Below, piece after piece: positions 36,718 through 46,538 of a stretch of 64,000 bases of DNA. The notes under the pieces are model-generated. The model did not search any database. It was not told the DNA's origin and worked only from the letters and a program-made list of their open reading frames with translations. Positions within the stretch are counted from its first letter, which is position 1. Each line of letters begins with the position of its first letter. The stretch covers positions 1 through 64,000 of the forward strand of contig NZ_WHSB02000019.1 of NCBI RefSeq assembly GCF_010994755.1, read 5' to 3'. The translations under genes and the position numbers were made by a program. The stretch is from Shinella lacus. Its GTDB lineage: Bacteria > Pseudomonadota > Alphaproteobacteria > Rhizobiales > Rhizobiaceae.

Positions 36718-37511
36718 GCGAGGCTGCCCCGGATGAGCCCGCGCAGCGAATTGCCGACGAAGATGGTGCCTTGAGTTAGGTCCTCCGGCCGCAAGGTCTG
36801 TTCTACCGCCTCACCGTTGTCCAGCAGCTCTTGCCGGAGTACGCCGGCCAGCAGCCCGGACGCGAGTGGTGGTGTCTTGAGGATACCGGAGCCGTCGTGG
36901 AGGAAGAGCGAGGTGATGCTGCCCTCGCAAAGCTCGCCGCGCTCGTTGAGGAGGAGGACTTCCTCCGCCTCTGCCGCTGGAATTTCGGCACGGGCTGCGA
37001 TGTAGGCGGCGCGGCGGGAGGTCTTGTGGCGCAGCAGCAGATCGTTGGAGGCAAGGCGGGTGGCGGCGATTTTCAGGCGCCAGGTTGTGTCGGGTGCGAG
37101 CGGCGTGAAGGGCGCCGTCTGCACGTCGATCCGGCCGTCTTCGAAAAGTTCGAGGCGGATGCGGAGGGGCCGAGGTTGCGGCGCACCTCCCTCTGCCCTG
37201 CCGGGCATCTCCCCCTCAAGGGGGGAGATTGGACAGACGCGTTGCTTTCCACCAAGAACGGTCGTCGTTTCTGCCGCTCCGCCGGCTGATAGGAGGGCCG
37301 GTGAGGGTCCCCCATCGATCTCCCCCCCTGAGGGGGAGATGCCCGGCAGGGCAGAGGGGGGTAGCGCAGCAGCGAGCGCCGCCTTCGCGCCATCCGCCCC
37401 CGGTATCCCAAGCTCAGCCGCTGACCCCGCAAGTCGCGCCAGATGCCGCTCCAGCCGAACGAAGCCCGTGCCGGGCTCCCACTGCAAGGTCTCGATCAGC
37501 GAGATATCCAT
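36714..37511 (-). CDS. pabC: Aminodeoxychorismate lyase-like PLP enzyme carrying an in-frame palindromic repeat
   Basis: A 265-aa class IV aminotransferase-fold protein. The start IETLQWEPGTGFVRLERHLARL, the PLP-Lys block RHKTSRRAAY, LLLNERGELCEGSITSLFL and VGNSLRGLI match the PabC-like proteins next to pabB in rhizobia. Residues about 51-109 (Pro/Gly-rich, with LPGISPSGGE and ISPLEGEMPGRAEGG) are encoded by an inserted palindromic repeat and have no place in the family, which is about 205-210 aa. The frame stays open on both sides. It overlaps pabB by 16 bases. Whether the enzyme tolerates the insert is unknown. Confidence 0.85.
   Translation of the reverse strand: MDISLIETLQWEPGTGFVRLERHLARLAGSAAELGIPGADGAKAALAAALPPSALPGISPSGGEIDGGPSPALLSAGGAAETTTVLGGKQRVCPISPLEGEMPGRAEGGAPQPRPLRIRLELFEDGRIDVQTAPFTPLAPDTTWRLKIAATRLASNDLLLRHKTSRRAAYIAARAEIPAAEAEEVLLLNERGELCEGSITSLFLHDGSGILKTPPLASGLLAGVLRQELLDNGEAVEQTLRPEDLTQGTIFVGNSLRGLIRGSLA
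37186..37361. repeat. Rhizobial RIME-like palindromic element inside pabC
   Basis: Two arms of about 44 bases in inverted orientation (37186-37230 and 37317-37361) share CCTCTGCCCTGCCGGGCATCT-type sequence. Each arm ends in its own ATCTCCCCC/GGGGGAGAT hairpin. The spacer is about 85 bases. The arm sequence is a hallmark dispersed repeat of Rhizobiaceae, usually intergenic. Here it interrupts a coding sequence without shifting the frame or adding a stop codon. Confidence 0.85.
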
Positions 37512-38653
37512 TGATCCCCCACCGCAAAGCGCGCCTTTAGCAGCGCTTCCTCATATTCCGACTCCGCGGTGGAATCGAAGACGATGCCGCCGCCGACGTT
37601 GAAGACCGCTTCGCCATCCGGAAAGAGCGAGATGGTGCGGATGGCGACGTTGAAGCGCATGGTGCCGTTGGGCGCGATCATGCCGATGGCGCCGCAATAG
37701 GCGTCGCGCGGGCCGTCCTCCAGGTCGTGCAGGATTTCCATGGCGCGCATTTTGGGCGCGCCGGTGATCGAGCCGCAGGGGAAGAGGGCGGCGAAGATGT
37801 CGCGGATCGAGGTGCCAGGCGTGAGCTTCGCCCGCACATGGCTCACCATCTGATGCACGGTCGGGTAGGTCTCGACGGCGAAGAGTTTTGGCACATGAAG
37901 CGTGCCGACCTCGGTGATGCGCGAGATGTCGTTGCGCAAGAGGTCGACGATCATGCGGTTTTCCGCCTGCGACTTCGGGTCGGCCTGCATCTCGGCGATG
38001 ATCCTGGCATCCTCCGCAGCACTCGCGCCGCGCGGTGCCGTGCCCTTCATCGGATGCGTCTCGATCCAGCCCTCTTTATCAATGTCGAAAAAGAGTTCCG
38101 GCGAGCGGGATAGCAATTGCGGCCCATCCAGCGAGACGAAGGCACCGTAGCGCACGGGCTGGCGCTCGATCAGCGACCAGAAGGCGGCGAGCGGGTCGCC
38201 GGTCCAGCGGGCGCGGATCGGCATGGTGAGGTTCGCCTGGTAGCAGTCGCCCTGGCGCAGGTGCTGGTGCAGGCGGTCGAAGCGGCCACGGTAGGTCTCG
38301 AAGTTCCAGTCGGCTTTCGGCTCGGTGAGAAAAGGTTCGTTTTCGGTGCGCTGGCGCGGCTTGGCGAGCGGGTGGTCGTCCGCCGGCTTTTCGAAAATGC
38401 CAAAACTCATCAGCGGCGTCGGGCGGTTTTCCACTGCGAGCGGCGCTAGCTTCTCCTCGAAGAGATGGCCGGCCTCATAGCTCATGAAGCCGGCGATCCA
38501 GTGGCCCTTTTCATGTGCCGCCTGCAAGGCCGCGAAGGCCGGCTCGAAGCCGGCGCGCTCGCGCACGGTGACCACCGCGAGCGGATCGGCGAAAACCACC
38601 GTCCGGTCCTCGCGGTCGTCCCTGAGGAGCACATAGCGTTCGCGGTCGGTCAT
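37496..38653 (-). CDS. pabB: Aminodeoxychorismate synthase component I
   Basis: A 385-aa chorismate-utilising enzyme: HPMKGTAPRG (the PabB/TrpE-family block with the Lys nucleophile), AENRMIVDLLRNDISRI, PCGSITGAPKMRAMEI and YCGAIGMI...NVAIRTI. With a PabA amidotransferase it makes 4-amino-4-deoxychorismate for folate; no pabA is adjacent. It starts 18 bases after pepF ends and overlaps pabC by 16 bases, so pepF-pabB-pabC-DUF3445 form one operon. Confidence 0.94.
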   Translation of the reverse strand: MTDRERYVLLRDDREDRTVVFADPLAVVTVRERAGFEPAFAALQAAHEKGHWIAGFMSYEAGHLFEEKLAPLAVENRPTPLMSFGIFEKPADDHPLAKPRQRTENEPFLTEPKADWNFETYRGRFDRLHQHLRQGDCYQANLTMPIRARWTGDPLAAFWSLIERQPVRYGAFVSLDGPQLLSRSPELFFDIDKEGWIETHPMKGTAPRGASAAEDARIIAEMQADPKSQAENRMIVDLLRNDISRITEVGTLHVPKLFAVETYPTVHQMVSHVRAKLTPGTSIRDIFAALFPCGSITGAPKMRAMEILHDLEDGPRDAYCGAIGMIAPNGTMRFNVAIRTISLFPDGEAVFNVGGGIVFDSTAESEYEEALLKARFAVGDQWISR

Positions 38654-38671
38654 GCGGGCATCCGGCTTCTT

Positions 38672-40525
38672 TTACGATGAGGCCTTATCAAGCGCTTCCA
38701 GCTCGTCGATCAGCCCCTCGATCATCGACAGTCCCTTGCTCCAGAACGACGGATCGCTCGCATCGAGGCCGAAGGGCTTCAGCAGCTCGGAATGATGCTT
38801 GGTGCCGCCGGCCTTGAGCAGGTCGAAATACTTCGCCTGAAAGCCCGTGTCCGCCTGCTGGTAGACGGCATAGAGCGAGTTCACCAGGCAATCGCCGAAG
38901 GCATAGGCATAGACGTAGAAGGGCGAGTGGATGAAGTGGGGGATATAGGCCCAATAGGTCTCGTAGCCCTCGGAAATCTTGATGGCCGGACCAAGGCTTT
39001 CCTCCTGCACCGACAGCCAGAGTTCGCCGATCTGGTCGCTGGTGAGTTCGCCTTCCTTGCGGGCGGTGTGCAGCTTGCGCTCGAATTCGTAGAAGGCGAT
39101 CTGGCGCACGACCGTGTTGATCATGTCCTCGACCTTCTGGGCGAGCATCGCCTTGCGCTCGCGCTGGTCCTTCGTCTTGTCGAGCAGGCTGCGGAAGGTC
39201 AGCATCTCGCCGAAGACGGAGGCCGTTTCGGCAAGCGTGAGCGGCGTCGACGCCATCAGCGCACCCTGGCCGCCGGCCAGCACCTGATGCACGCCGTGAC
39301 CGAGTTCATGGGCGAGCGTCATCACGTCGCGCGGCTTGCCCATGTAGTTGACGAGCACATAGGGATGCGCGGAGGGCACGGTCGGGTGCGCGAAGGCGCC
39401 CGGCGCCTTGCCGGGGCGCACCGGGGCATCGATCCAGCCATGATCGAAGAAGCGTTTTGCGATATCGGCCATTTCCGGCGCAAAGGCGCTGTAGGCGGAG
39501 AGCACGGTGTCACGTGCCTCGTCCCAGGAGATCGTCGCGTCCGATGTCTCGGGCAGCGGCGCGTTGCGATCCCAGAACTGCATCTGCTCCATTCCGAGCC
39601 ACTTCGCCTTCATCCCATAGTAGCGGTGGGATAGGCGCGGATACGCTTCGCGCACAGCGGCTGCGAGTGCTGCGACCACCTCCGGCTCGACGCGGTTGGC
39701 CAGGTGCCGGCTGTCGGCGATGTCGGAAAAGCCGCGCCAGCGGTCGGAGATTTCCTTGTCCTTGGCGAGCGTGTTGGTGATCAGCGTGAAGGTGCGGATG
39801 TTCTCCTTGAAGGTTGCCGCGAGCGCCTGTGCCGCCTTGCGACGGGCCTCGCCGTCGGGCGATTGGAGCTGGTTGAGGGCGATCTCCAGCGGCACCTCTT
39901 CGCCGTCGATATCGTAGCGCAGTGACGCCATGGTCTCGTCGAACAGGCGGTTCCAGGCGGCGGCACCCGTCATCGATTTTTCGAGGAAAAGCTGCTCCGT
40001 TTTGTCGTCCAGCTGGTAGGGCTTGTCCTTGCGCAGGTCCTCGATCCACGGGCGATAGTGCGCGGCCAGTGCATCCTTGTTAAGCGCCGCATCGATGCGC
40101 TCGTCGGCTATCCTGTTGAGTTCAAGCGAGAAAAACAGGAGATGCGCGCCGAGATCGGTCAGCTTCGACTGGACGTCGCCGTAGAACTTGCCGTTGGCCG
40201 GATCGGTCGTGTTGGTGAAATAGGTGAGGCCGGCGAAGGAGACGATGCGGCCGAGCAGGTCTTCCAGCGCCTCGAATTCGCGCACGGCGGCGCCGATGCC
40301 CTCGTCGCCCGTCTTCTCGGTCGCGGCATCCAGCTTGCCTTTCCACCGGGCCTCGAAGGCGAGCGAATCCGCCTCGGCCTTCTTCATGTCGGCAAGGAAT
40401 TCCGGCGCGGTCGGCGAGGGGTAGAGATCGGTCAGATTCCAGCCGGGAAGGTCGCCCAGCTCGGCGGCAGCGGCGGCGTCGGCCGGCGCGAAGACGATGC
40501 GGGCTTCGGGGACATTACGGGTCAT
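38672..40525 (-). CDS. pepF: Oligoendopeptidase F, M3 metallopeptidase
   Basis: A 617-aa cytoplasmic peptidase. The N-terminal domain has GDLPGWNLTDLYPSP. The zinc site is TLAHELGHGVHQ (HExxH) with the third ligand Glu further on in LAETASVFGEM. The end has the Tyr-rich ISEGYETYWAYIPHFIHSPFYVYAYAFG. It degrades short peptides. The ATG at 40525 is preferred; the longer in-frame start lacks similarity. First gene of the pab operon. Confidence 0.93.
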   Translation of the reverse strand: MTRNVPEARIVFAPADAAAAAELGDLPGWNLTDLYPSPTAPEFLADMKKAEADSLAFEARWKGKLDAATEKTGDEGIGAAVREFEALEDLLGRIVSFAGLTYFTNTTDPANGKFYGDVQSKLTDLGAHLLFFSLELNRIADERIDAALNKDALAAHYRPWIEDLRKDKPYQLDDKTEQLFLEKSMTGAAAWNRLFDETMASLRYDIDGEEVPLEIALNQLQSPDGEARRKAAQALAATFKENIRTFTLITNTLAKDKEISDRWRGFSDIADSRHLANRVEPEVVAALAAAVREAYPRLSHRYYGMKAKWLGMEQMQFWDRNAPLPETSDATISWDEARDTVLSAYSAFAPEMADIAKRFFDHGWIDAPVRPGKAPGAFAHPTVPSAHPYVLVNYMGKPRDVMTLAHELGHGVHQVLAGGQGALMASTPLTLAETASVFGEMLTFRSLLDKTKDQRERKAMLAQKVEDMINTVVRQIAFYEFERKLHTARKEGELTSDQIGELWLSVQEESLGPAIKISEGYETYWAYIPHFIHSPFYVYAYAFGDCLVNSLYAVYQQADTGFQAKYFDLLKAGGTKHHSELLKPFGLDASDPSFWSKGLSMIEGLIDELEALDKASS

Positions 40526-40692
40526 CTTCACTCTCTCTTCCAGGTGGTCGGATCGGTTGTCTTGCTTGCGTCGGCGTTGGTTAAAATGCAAGCCTTTCTC
40601 AAAACGGCATGTTCAACCCTTTCTGCCAAGGTCCGCTGGTGTTCAGTTCCCTTGGGCGTGCATGAGGCACGCCTCGAGGCAAGGAGGTTCCA

Positions 40693-42225
<1,533 letters not shown>

Positions 42226-42400
42226 AAACCCTTGGAATCCCGGCCACTTGAGATTTCTTGATTGCCGTTTATTCCCTGTTAGTGGATTGTTCACTATAAC
42301 GGGTGCGCGGTGATGAGTGTGGCGGATTTGCCATGCTCTCACCGCAATTGGCAGTCATCTGGGATAACGGACGTTCGTTGTCCTTCGGACGGGGAAAGAG

Positions 42401-44206
42401 TTGGCAAATTTGTTCGCATCGATGAAGCGCCCAGGGGCCACCCTGAGCAGCCTCTGCAAGAGAGTGTTGCACAAGCTGCCCAAGGCTTTGACCACGGCTG
42501 TCCTGTCGGCTGCCCTCATCCTGCCCACGGCCATTCCCGCGACGGTGCAGGCCGAGAGCGGCAACCGCACGCTCAAGCTCTATTTCATCCATACCAAGGA
42601 AAAGGCCGAGATCACCTTCAAGCGCAACGGGCGTTATGATGCGCGCGGCCTGAAGCAGCTCAGCCAGTTCCTGCGCGACTGGCGCCGCAACGAACCGACG
42701 AAGATGGACCCGCGTCTCTTCGACTTGGTTTGGGAAGTCTACCAGAAGGTCGGCGCCTCCGGTTACATCAACGTCGTCTCCGCCTATCGCTCGCCGGCGA
42801 CCAACGGCATGCTGCGCTCGCGCTCCAAGGGCGTTGCCAAGAAGAGCCAGCACATGCTCGGCAAGGCGATGGACTTCTATATTCCGGGCGTCAAGCTCGC
42901 GACGCTGCGCGCCACGGCCATGAAATTCCAGGTCGGCGGCGTCGGCTACTATCCGACCTCCGGTTCGCCCTTCGTGCATCTCGACGTCGGCAGCGTGCGC
43001 GCCTGGCCGCGCATGAGCCGCCAGGAACTGGTGCGCATCTTCCCGGATGGCAAGACCATGCACGTCCCGACCGATGGCAAGCCGCTGCCCGGCTACCAGC
43101 AGGCGGTCGCAGACTACAAGCGCCGTGTCGGCGCCAAGGAAATCCAGGTTGCCGGTGGCGGCTCGACGCCGACCGCGTCCAAGCGCAAGGGCGGCTTCCT
43201 TGCTGCCCTCTTCGGCGGCGGCGGCGACGAGGATGAAGAACCCGAAGCAATCGCCAGCGGCGAAGCCCTCGACGAAGGCGGTGTATCCGCCGGCGCGACG
43301 GCCAAGGCTGTCGAGGAGAAGAAGCCGGTCGTGACGGAAGCCGAAACGGAAGTGGCCTTCACCGCGCCCGTTCCGGGCAGCCGCCCCGCCTTCAAGACGG
43401 CCGAGACGACGAGCGAACTCGCTCTCGTCGCGCCGACGACGAGCGGCGCCGTTGCTGCCCTCGAAGCGGCCACGCCGGCCACGGTCGAGGAAGAACAGAA
43501 GCCTGAATTCGAGGACCTTGCCGCCTACAAGATCCCGCTTCCCGTCATGCTCGGTGCGCGCACCGAGGCTGGCGATGCGGAGCCGGGCACGGTCCTGACC
43601 GCAGAAGCGGCCACGGAAGCCACTGTCGAAGATGCCGAGGAACTGGCCATGGTGCCGGTACCGGGCCTGCGTCCGGTCGCCGAGCTCGACCAGTCGCAGA
43701 CGGCGCTGATGGCCGCGGCCGAAGCCGACGTGGCGCTGCCGGTGACGGCGGATCGCTCGGGCCTTGCAGCACTTGCCGATCCGACGGTGGATGAATTCTC
43801 CGGCAATCCGGTCGAAATGGCGGCACTCGTCTCGACCAATAGCGGCAGCACGCGTTCGCTCGCCGGCCTCGATGCCTTCGACGGAAAGCCGGCGGAAGAA
43901 ACGCAGACCAAGGGCGGCCGTCCGAAGAAGAAGGATGCCGATGCTGCGAGCCGTGGCGCGATCCGCACCGAGCCGAAGCTGACGCAGAAGATCATCTCGC
44001 AGTGGGCGCTGAGCCAGAGCCGCGTCGAGACGCTCTCCAAGCCCGTCAAGGCGCCGCGTTTCGTCAGCCGCAAGCTGCGCGCCGCACCGACGACCGTCTA
44101 CATGGCCGGCTTCCAGCCCGAGGGCAAATCGATCGATGCCGGACGCTTCAGCGGCACGGCGGTGAACTTCATGGAAGTCCGCAAGTTCGAAGGCAGCCAG
44201 AACTAG
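42401..44206 (+). CDS. DUF882 (YcbK-like, peptidase M15-fold) exported protein with long repetitive tail
   Basis: A 601-aa protein. The N-terminus is export-signal-like (ALTTAVLSAALILPTAIPATVQA). The DUF882 domain at about 55-205 has VSAYRSPATNGML, SQHMLGKAMDFYIPG and FVHLDVGSVRAWPRM, the zinc-site pattern of D-Ala-D-Ala carboxypeptidase-fold proteins. A tail of nearly 400 residues rich in Ala, Glu, Thr and Val follows, probably disordered, ending in a conserved-looking segment. The start is uncertain: TTG 42401 behind GGGGAAAGAG or ATG 42422 without a clear site. It probably acts on peptidoglycan in the periplasm. Confidence 0.85.
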   Translation: MANLFASMKRPGATLSSLCKRVLHKLPKALTTAVLSAALILPTAIPATVQAESGNRTLKLYFIHTKEKAEITFKRNGRYDARGLKQLSQFLRDWRRNEPTKMDPRLFDLVWEVYQKVGASGYINVVSAYRSPATNGMLRSRSKGVAKKSQHMLGKAMDFYIPGVKLATLRATAMKFQVGGVGYYPTSGSPFVHLDVGSVRAWPRMSRQELVRIFPDGKTMHVPTDGKPLPGYQQAVADYKRRVGAKEIQVAGGGSTPTASKRKGGFLAALFGGGGDEDEEPEAIASGEALDEGGVSAGATAKAVEEKKPVVTEAETEVAFTAPVPGSRPAFKTAETTSELALVAPTTSGAVAALEAATPATVEEEQKPEFEDLAAYKIPLPVMLGARTEAGDAEPGTVLTAEAATEATVEDAEELAMVPVPGLRPVAELDQSQTALMAAAEADVALPVTADRSGLAALADPTVDEFSGNPVEMAALVSTNSGSTRSLAGLDAFDGKPAEETQTKGGRPKKKDADAASRGAIRTEPKLTQKIISQWALSQSRVETLSKPVKAPRFVSRKLRAAPTTVYMAGFQPEGKSIDAGRFSGTAVNFMEVRKFEGSQN

Positions 44207-44225
44207 TCGGCGAAACCATCCCATC

Positions 44226-44262
44226 AAAAAAGCCCGCCGGAGCGATCCGGCGGGCTTTTTCT
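44226..44262. terminator. Bidirectional terminator between DUF882 gene and gapR
   Basis: A perfect 10-bp AGCCCGCCGG/CCGGCGGGCT stem flanked by an A run and a T run, between two convergent genes. Confidence 0.92.
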
Positions 44263-44278
44263 TTGGCTTTCAAAAACC

Positions 44279-44545
44279 TTATTCGGCGTCCGCGGGTGCC
44301 GCGATCATGCCGAGGGCCTGGAGGTAGGTGTCGAGGATCGCTTCCTGCTCCATGCGCTCGTCCTTGTCCTGCTTGCGGATCTGGATGACCTTGCGCAGGA
44401 TCTTGGTGTCGAAGCCGGTGCCCTTGGCTTCGCCATAGACGTCCTTGATGTCGTCAGCGATGGTTTTCTTTTCTTCCTCGAGGCGCTCGATCCGCTCGAT
44501 GAACGCGCGAAGCTGGTCGCGGGCGACGCCGTGGGCATCCGACAT
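44279..44545 (-). CDS. gapR: GapR family (DUF2312) nucleoid-associated protein
   Basis: An 88-aa DUF2312 protein with the family core [46 protein letters not shown]. In Caulobacter GapR clamps overtwisted AT-rich DNA ahead of replication forks and stimulates topoisomerases. The long N-terminal coiled coil and basic helix are visible. Located after a DUF1244 gene in the same direction, 114 bases apart. Confidence 0.93.
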   Translation of the reverse strand: MSDAHGVARDQLRAFIERIERLEEEKKTIADDIKDVYGEAKGTGFDTKILRKVIQIRKQDKDERMEQEAILDTYLQALGMIAAPADAE

Positions 44546-44659
44546 GATAATCTCCTTGGGTAGACTTTGAAATTCGAAGGTGCCGTGACTTGCCGCGAAC
44601 TTCCGGCAAGATCAAGGCCTATCGCGCGGTCCCCACCCATTTTCGTCGGGCCTGTGGCC

Positions 44660-44965
44660 TCATTCCTTCGGGCGGTTGACCTCGAAGGCCGCCTTCTGCG
44701 TGTCGCTCGCCTCGCGCTGGTGAAGCGCGCGCCATTCCTCGTAGGGCATGCCGTAGACGATTTCGCGCGACGCTTCCTTGTCGAGGGCGACGCCCGCCTC
44801 GTTGGCCGCCTCGCGATACCAGTTCGACAGGCAGTTGCGGCAGAAGCCGGCAAGGTTCATCAGGTCGATGTTCTGCACGTCGCTGCGCTCGTTGAGGTGT
44901 TTCAGCAGGCGCCGGAAGGCGGCCGCCTCGAATTCGGTCTGCTGGTCCTTGCTCAGGTCGGTCAT
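44660..44965 (-). CDS. DUF1244 family protein
   Basis: A 101-aa DUF1244 protein: FRRLLKHLNERSDVQNIDLMNLAGFCRNCLSNWYREAA and YGMPYEEWRALHQ. The paired cysteines in GFCRNCLSNWY suggest metal binding, and homologues are small soluble helical proteins of unknown function, very widespread in proteobacteria. The ATG at 44965 gives the family start. It lies 10 bases after the formylglutamate hydrolase-like gene and is probably co-transcribed with it. Confidence 0.9.
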   Translation of the reverse strand: MTDLSKDQQTEFEAAAFRRLLKHLNERSDVQNIDLMNLAGFCRNCLSNWYREAANEAGVALDKEASREIVYGMPYEEWRALHQREASDTQKAAFEVNRPKE

Positions 44966-44975
44966 CGTCTTGGCC

Positions 44976-45764
44976 TCAATAGGGTCCGGTGCGGGAGGGG
45001 AATATCTCGTATGTGTGCAGCGCCGGGTCCGCATTCAACCGGGCCAGGATGGGCGCGAGGCGTTCGACCCAGCGGGCGATGCCGGTTTCATTGCCGATCT
45101 CGTCCTGGCGGATTTCGATCAGCGCATGCGCAATGCCGGGCTTCATGCAATGGCGGAACATCGTGTCGCCGCGCAGCGCCCCGTCATAGGGTTCGTTGTC
45201 GCCCACCACCACGTCGCCCAGCGCCTCCAGCCCGGCGAGCAGCGGGCGCACGGCGCGATGGTCGGTGTCCCACAGCACGGTCACCTGCCAGGGGCGGGCG
45301 ACGCCCTTCCAGGCCGGCGTGAAGGAATGCATGGAGATGACGAGCGGCGCCCTGCCGGTGCGCGCCGCCACCGCGCCGATCGTGCGGGACACGGCATCGT
45401 GATAGGGGCGGTGGAAGGTCTCCAGCCGGTATTGCCATTCTTCGGGCGTGATCGGGTGGTTGCCTGGAACGATCGCGCCGTCGGAAATCCGCATGACCAG
45501 CGTCGGGTCGTCCTCGCCGCGGTTGGGGTCGATCAGCAGGCGTGAAAAGCGGCTCATGACGACCGGTGCGTTCAGCCGGGTGTTGAGGCCGCGCACGACG
45601 CCTTCGACGCCGATGTCATAGGCGATGTGGCGCTGGAAGGCGCTGTCGGGCAGGCCGAGGCGGCCGTAGCGTTCGGGAAGGAGGTTCGTGGCGTGGTCCG
45701 CCAGGATGACCAGCCCGAGGCCGGTATCGCCGTCAATGATCTCGAAGGGGGGATGGTCCTGCAT
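44976..45764 (-). CDS. N-formylglutamate amidohydrolase family protein (copy 2)
   Basis: A 262-aa protein with the family blocks VILADHATNLLPE, SRLLIDPNRGEDDPTLVM, VISMHSFTPAWKG and ALIEIRQDEIGN. The metal ligands His, Glu and His appear in these blocks. It belongs to a branch different from the copy at 6633-7517, with which it shares little outside the motifs. Substrate uncertain; no hut genes are close. First gene of a probable operon with the DUF1244 gene. Confidence 0.87.
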   Translation of the reverse strand: MQDHPPFEIIDGDTGLGLVILADHATNLLPERYGRLGLPDSAFQRHIAYDIGVEGVVRGLNTRLNAPVVMSRFSRLLIDPNRGEDDPTLVMRISDGAIVPGNHPITPEEWQYRLETFHRPYHDAVSRTIGAVAARTGRAPLVISMHSFTPAWKGVARPWQVTVLWDTDHRAVRPLLAGLEALGDVVVGDNEPYDGALRGDTMFRHCMKPGIAHALIEIRQDEIGNETGIARWVERLAPILARLNADPALHTYEIFPSRTGPY

Positions 45765-45885
45765 GATTTCAGCCGAATGTGCGCCGCCGATGCCGACTGA
45801 TCGCACGGGGCGATGCGCCCCGCAAGGCTGGACGCCCGCGGCCGCCCGAATGATTACCCTTGTTGTCGTGAAAGTGTAATCGACC

Positions 45886-45931
45886 GCCGCATAGCTTCCC
45901 GTATCTAAAACGATGCAGGAAGCTATGCGGC
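45886..45931. repeat. Perfect 14-bp inverted repeat in an intergenic region
   Basis: GCCGCATAGCTTCC (45886-45899) and GGAAGCTATGCGGC (45918-45931) are perfectly complementary around an 18-base loop. There is no T tract, so it is not an ordinary terminator. It lies between the divergent formylglutamate hydrolase and DUF1036 genes, about 75 bases upstream of the latter. It could be an operator, an RNA hairpin or a dispersed repeat. Confidence 0.6.
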
Positions 45932-46004
45932 AGATTGAAATTTCGACGGCGTCCTCCGGGCGTCATCGAATGACGCGCGGCGCAGTAGTGTTGCGTTGAC
46001 ATTC

Positions 46005-46538
46005 ATGCCCCGCCGTCGCAAGAAAGCGCATATTCAAATCAACGGAGTTGCATCGGAAGCCGTGAGAGCCAAGAGCCACCGCCCGTTTTTCCCGAAAGCC
46101 CGCTGCCTTCTCCAGGCCGGCCTTTTCGTTTTCACGGGGTTCGCCGCCCTTTCCGCGCCGGATGAGGCGAAGGCCGATTTCCGCGTTTGCAACGGCACGC
46201 AGAACCTTGTCGGCGTCGCCATCGGTTACCGCGCCAAGGAAGGCTGGATGACCGAAGGCTGGTGGCAGGTGCCTGCCACGACCTGCGCCACGCTGATCGA
46301 GGGCGAGCTGCAGTCGCGCTACTATTACCTCTATGCCGAAGACGCCGCCCGCGGCGGCCGCTGGACCGGCGACGTCAACATGTGCGTTGCCGAAAACGAG
46401 TTCAAGATCACCGGTGTGCAGGATTGCTTCGCTCGCGGTTTCCAGCGCATGGGCTTCAAGGAATATGACACGGGCCGACAGGGGAGCTGGATGGTGCAGC
46501 TCTCAGATACGCCAGGGACCCAGGAAAGCCAGAACTGA
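46005..46538 (+). CDS. DUF1036 exported protein, coupled to pyruvate kinase
   Basis: A DUF1036 protein (about 177 aa from the ATG at 46005; the true start may be 10-18 codons further in). A signal-like hydrophobic segment (LQAGLFVFTGFAALSA) is followed by the DUF1036 domain: FRVCNGTQNLVGVAIGYRAKEGWMTEGWWQVPATTCATLIEG and YYYLYAEDA. Conserved cysteines suggest disulphides in the periplasm. Function is unknown. Its stop overlaps the pyk start (TGATG), and this order is common in rhizobia. Confidence 0.85.
   Translation: MPRRRKKAHIQINGVASEAVRAKSHRPFFPKARCLLQAGLFVFTGFAALSAPDEAKADFRVCNGTQNLVGVAIGYRAKEGWMTEGWWQVPATTCATLIEGELQSRYYYLYAEDAARGGRWTGDVNMCVAENEFKITGVQDCFARGFQRMGFKEYDTGRQGSWMVQLSDTPGTQESQN

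Noticed and set aside
45807..45823. 7-bp CGGGGCG/CGCCCCG hairpin as a terminator
   Set aside because: No T tract on either strand, and it lies at the 5' side of the divergent gene pair.
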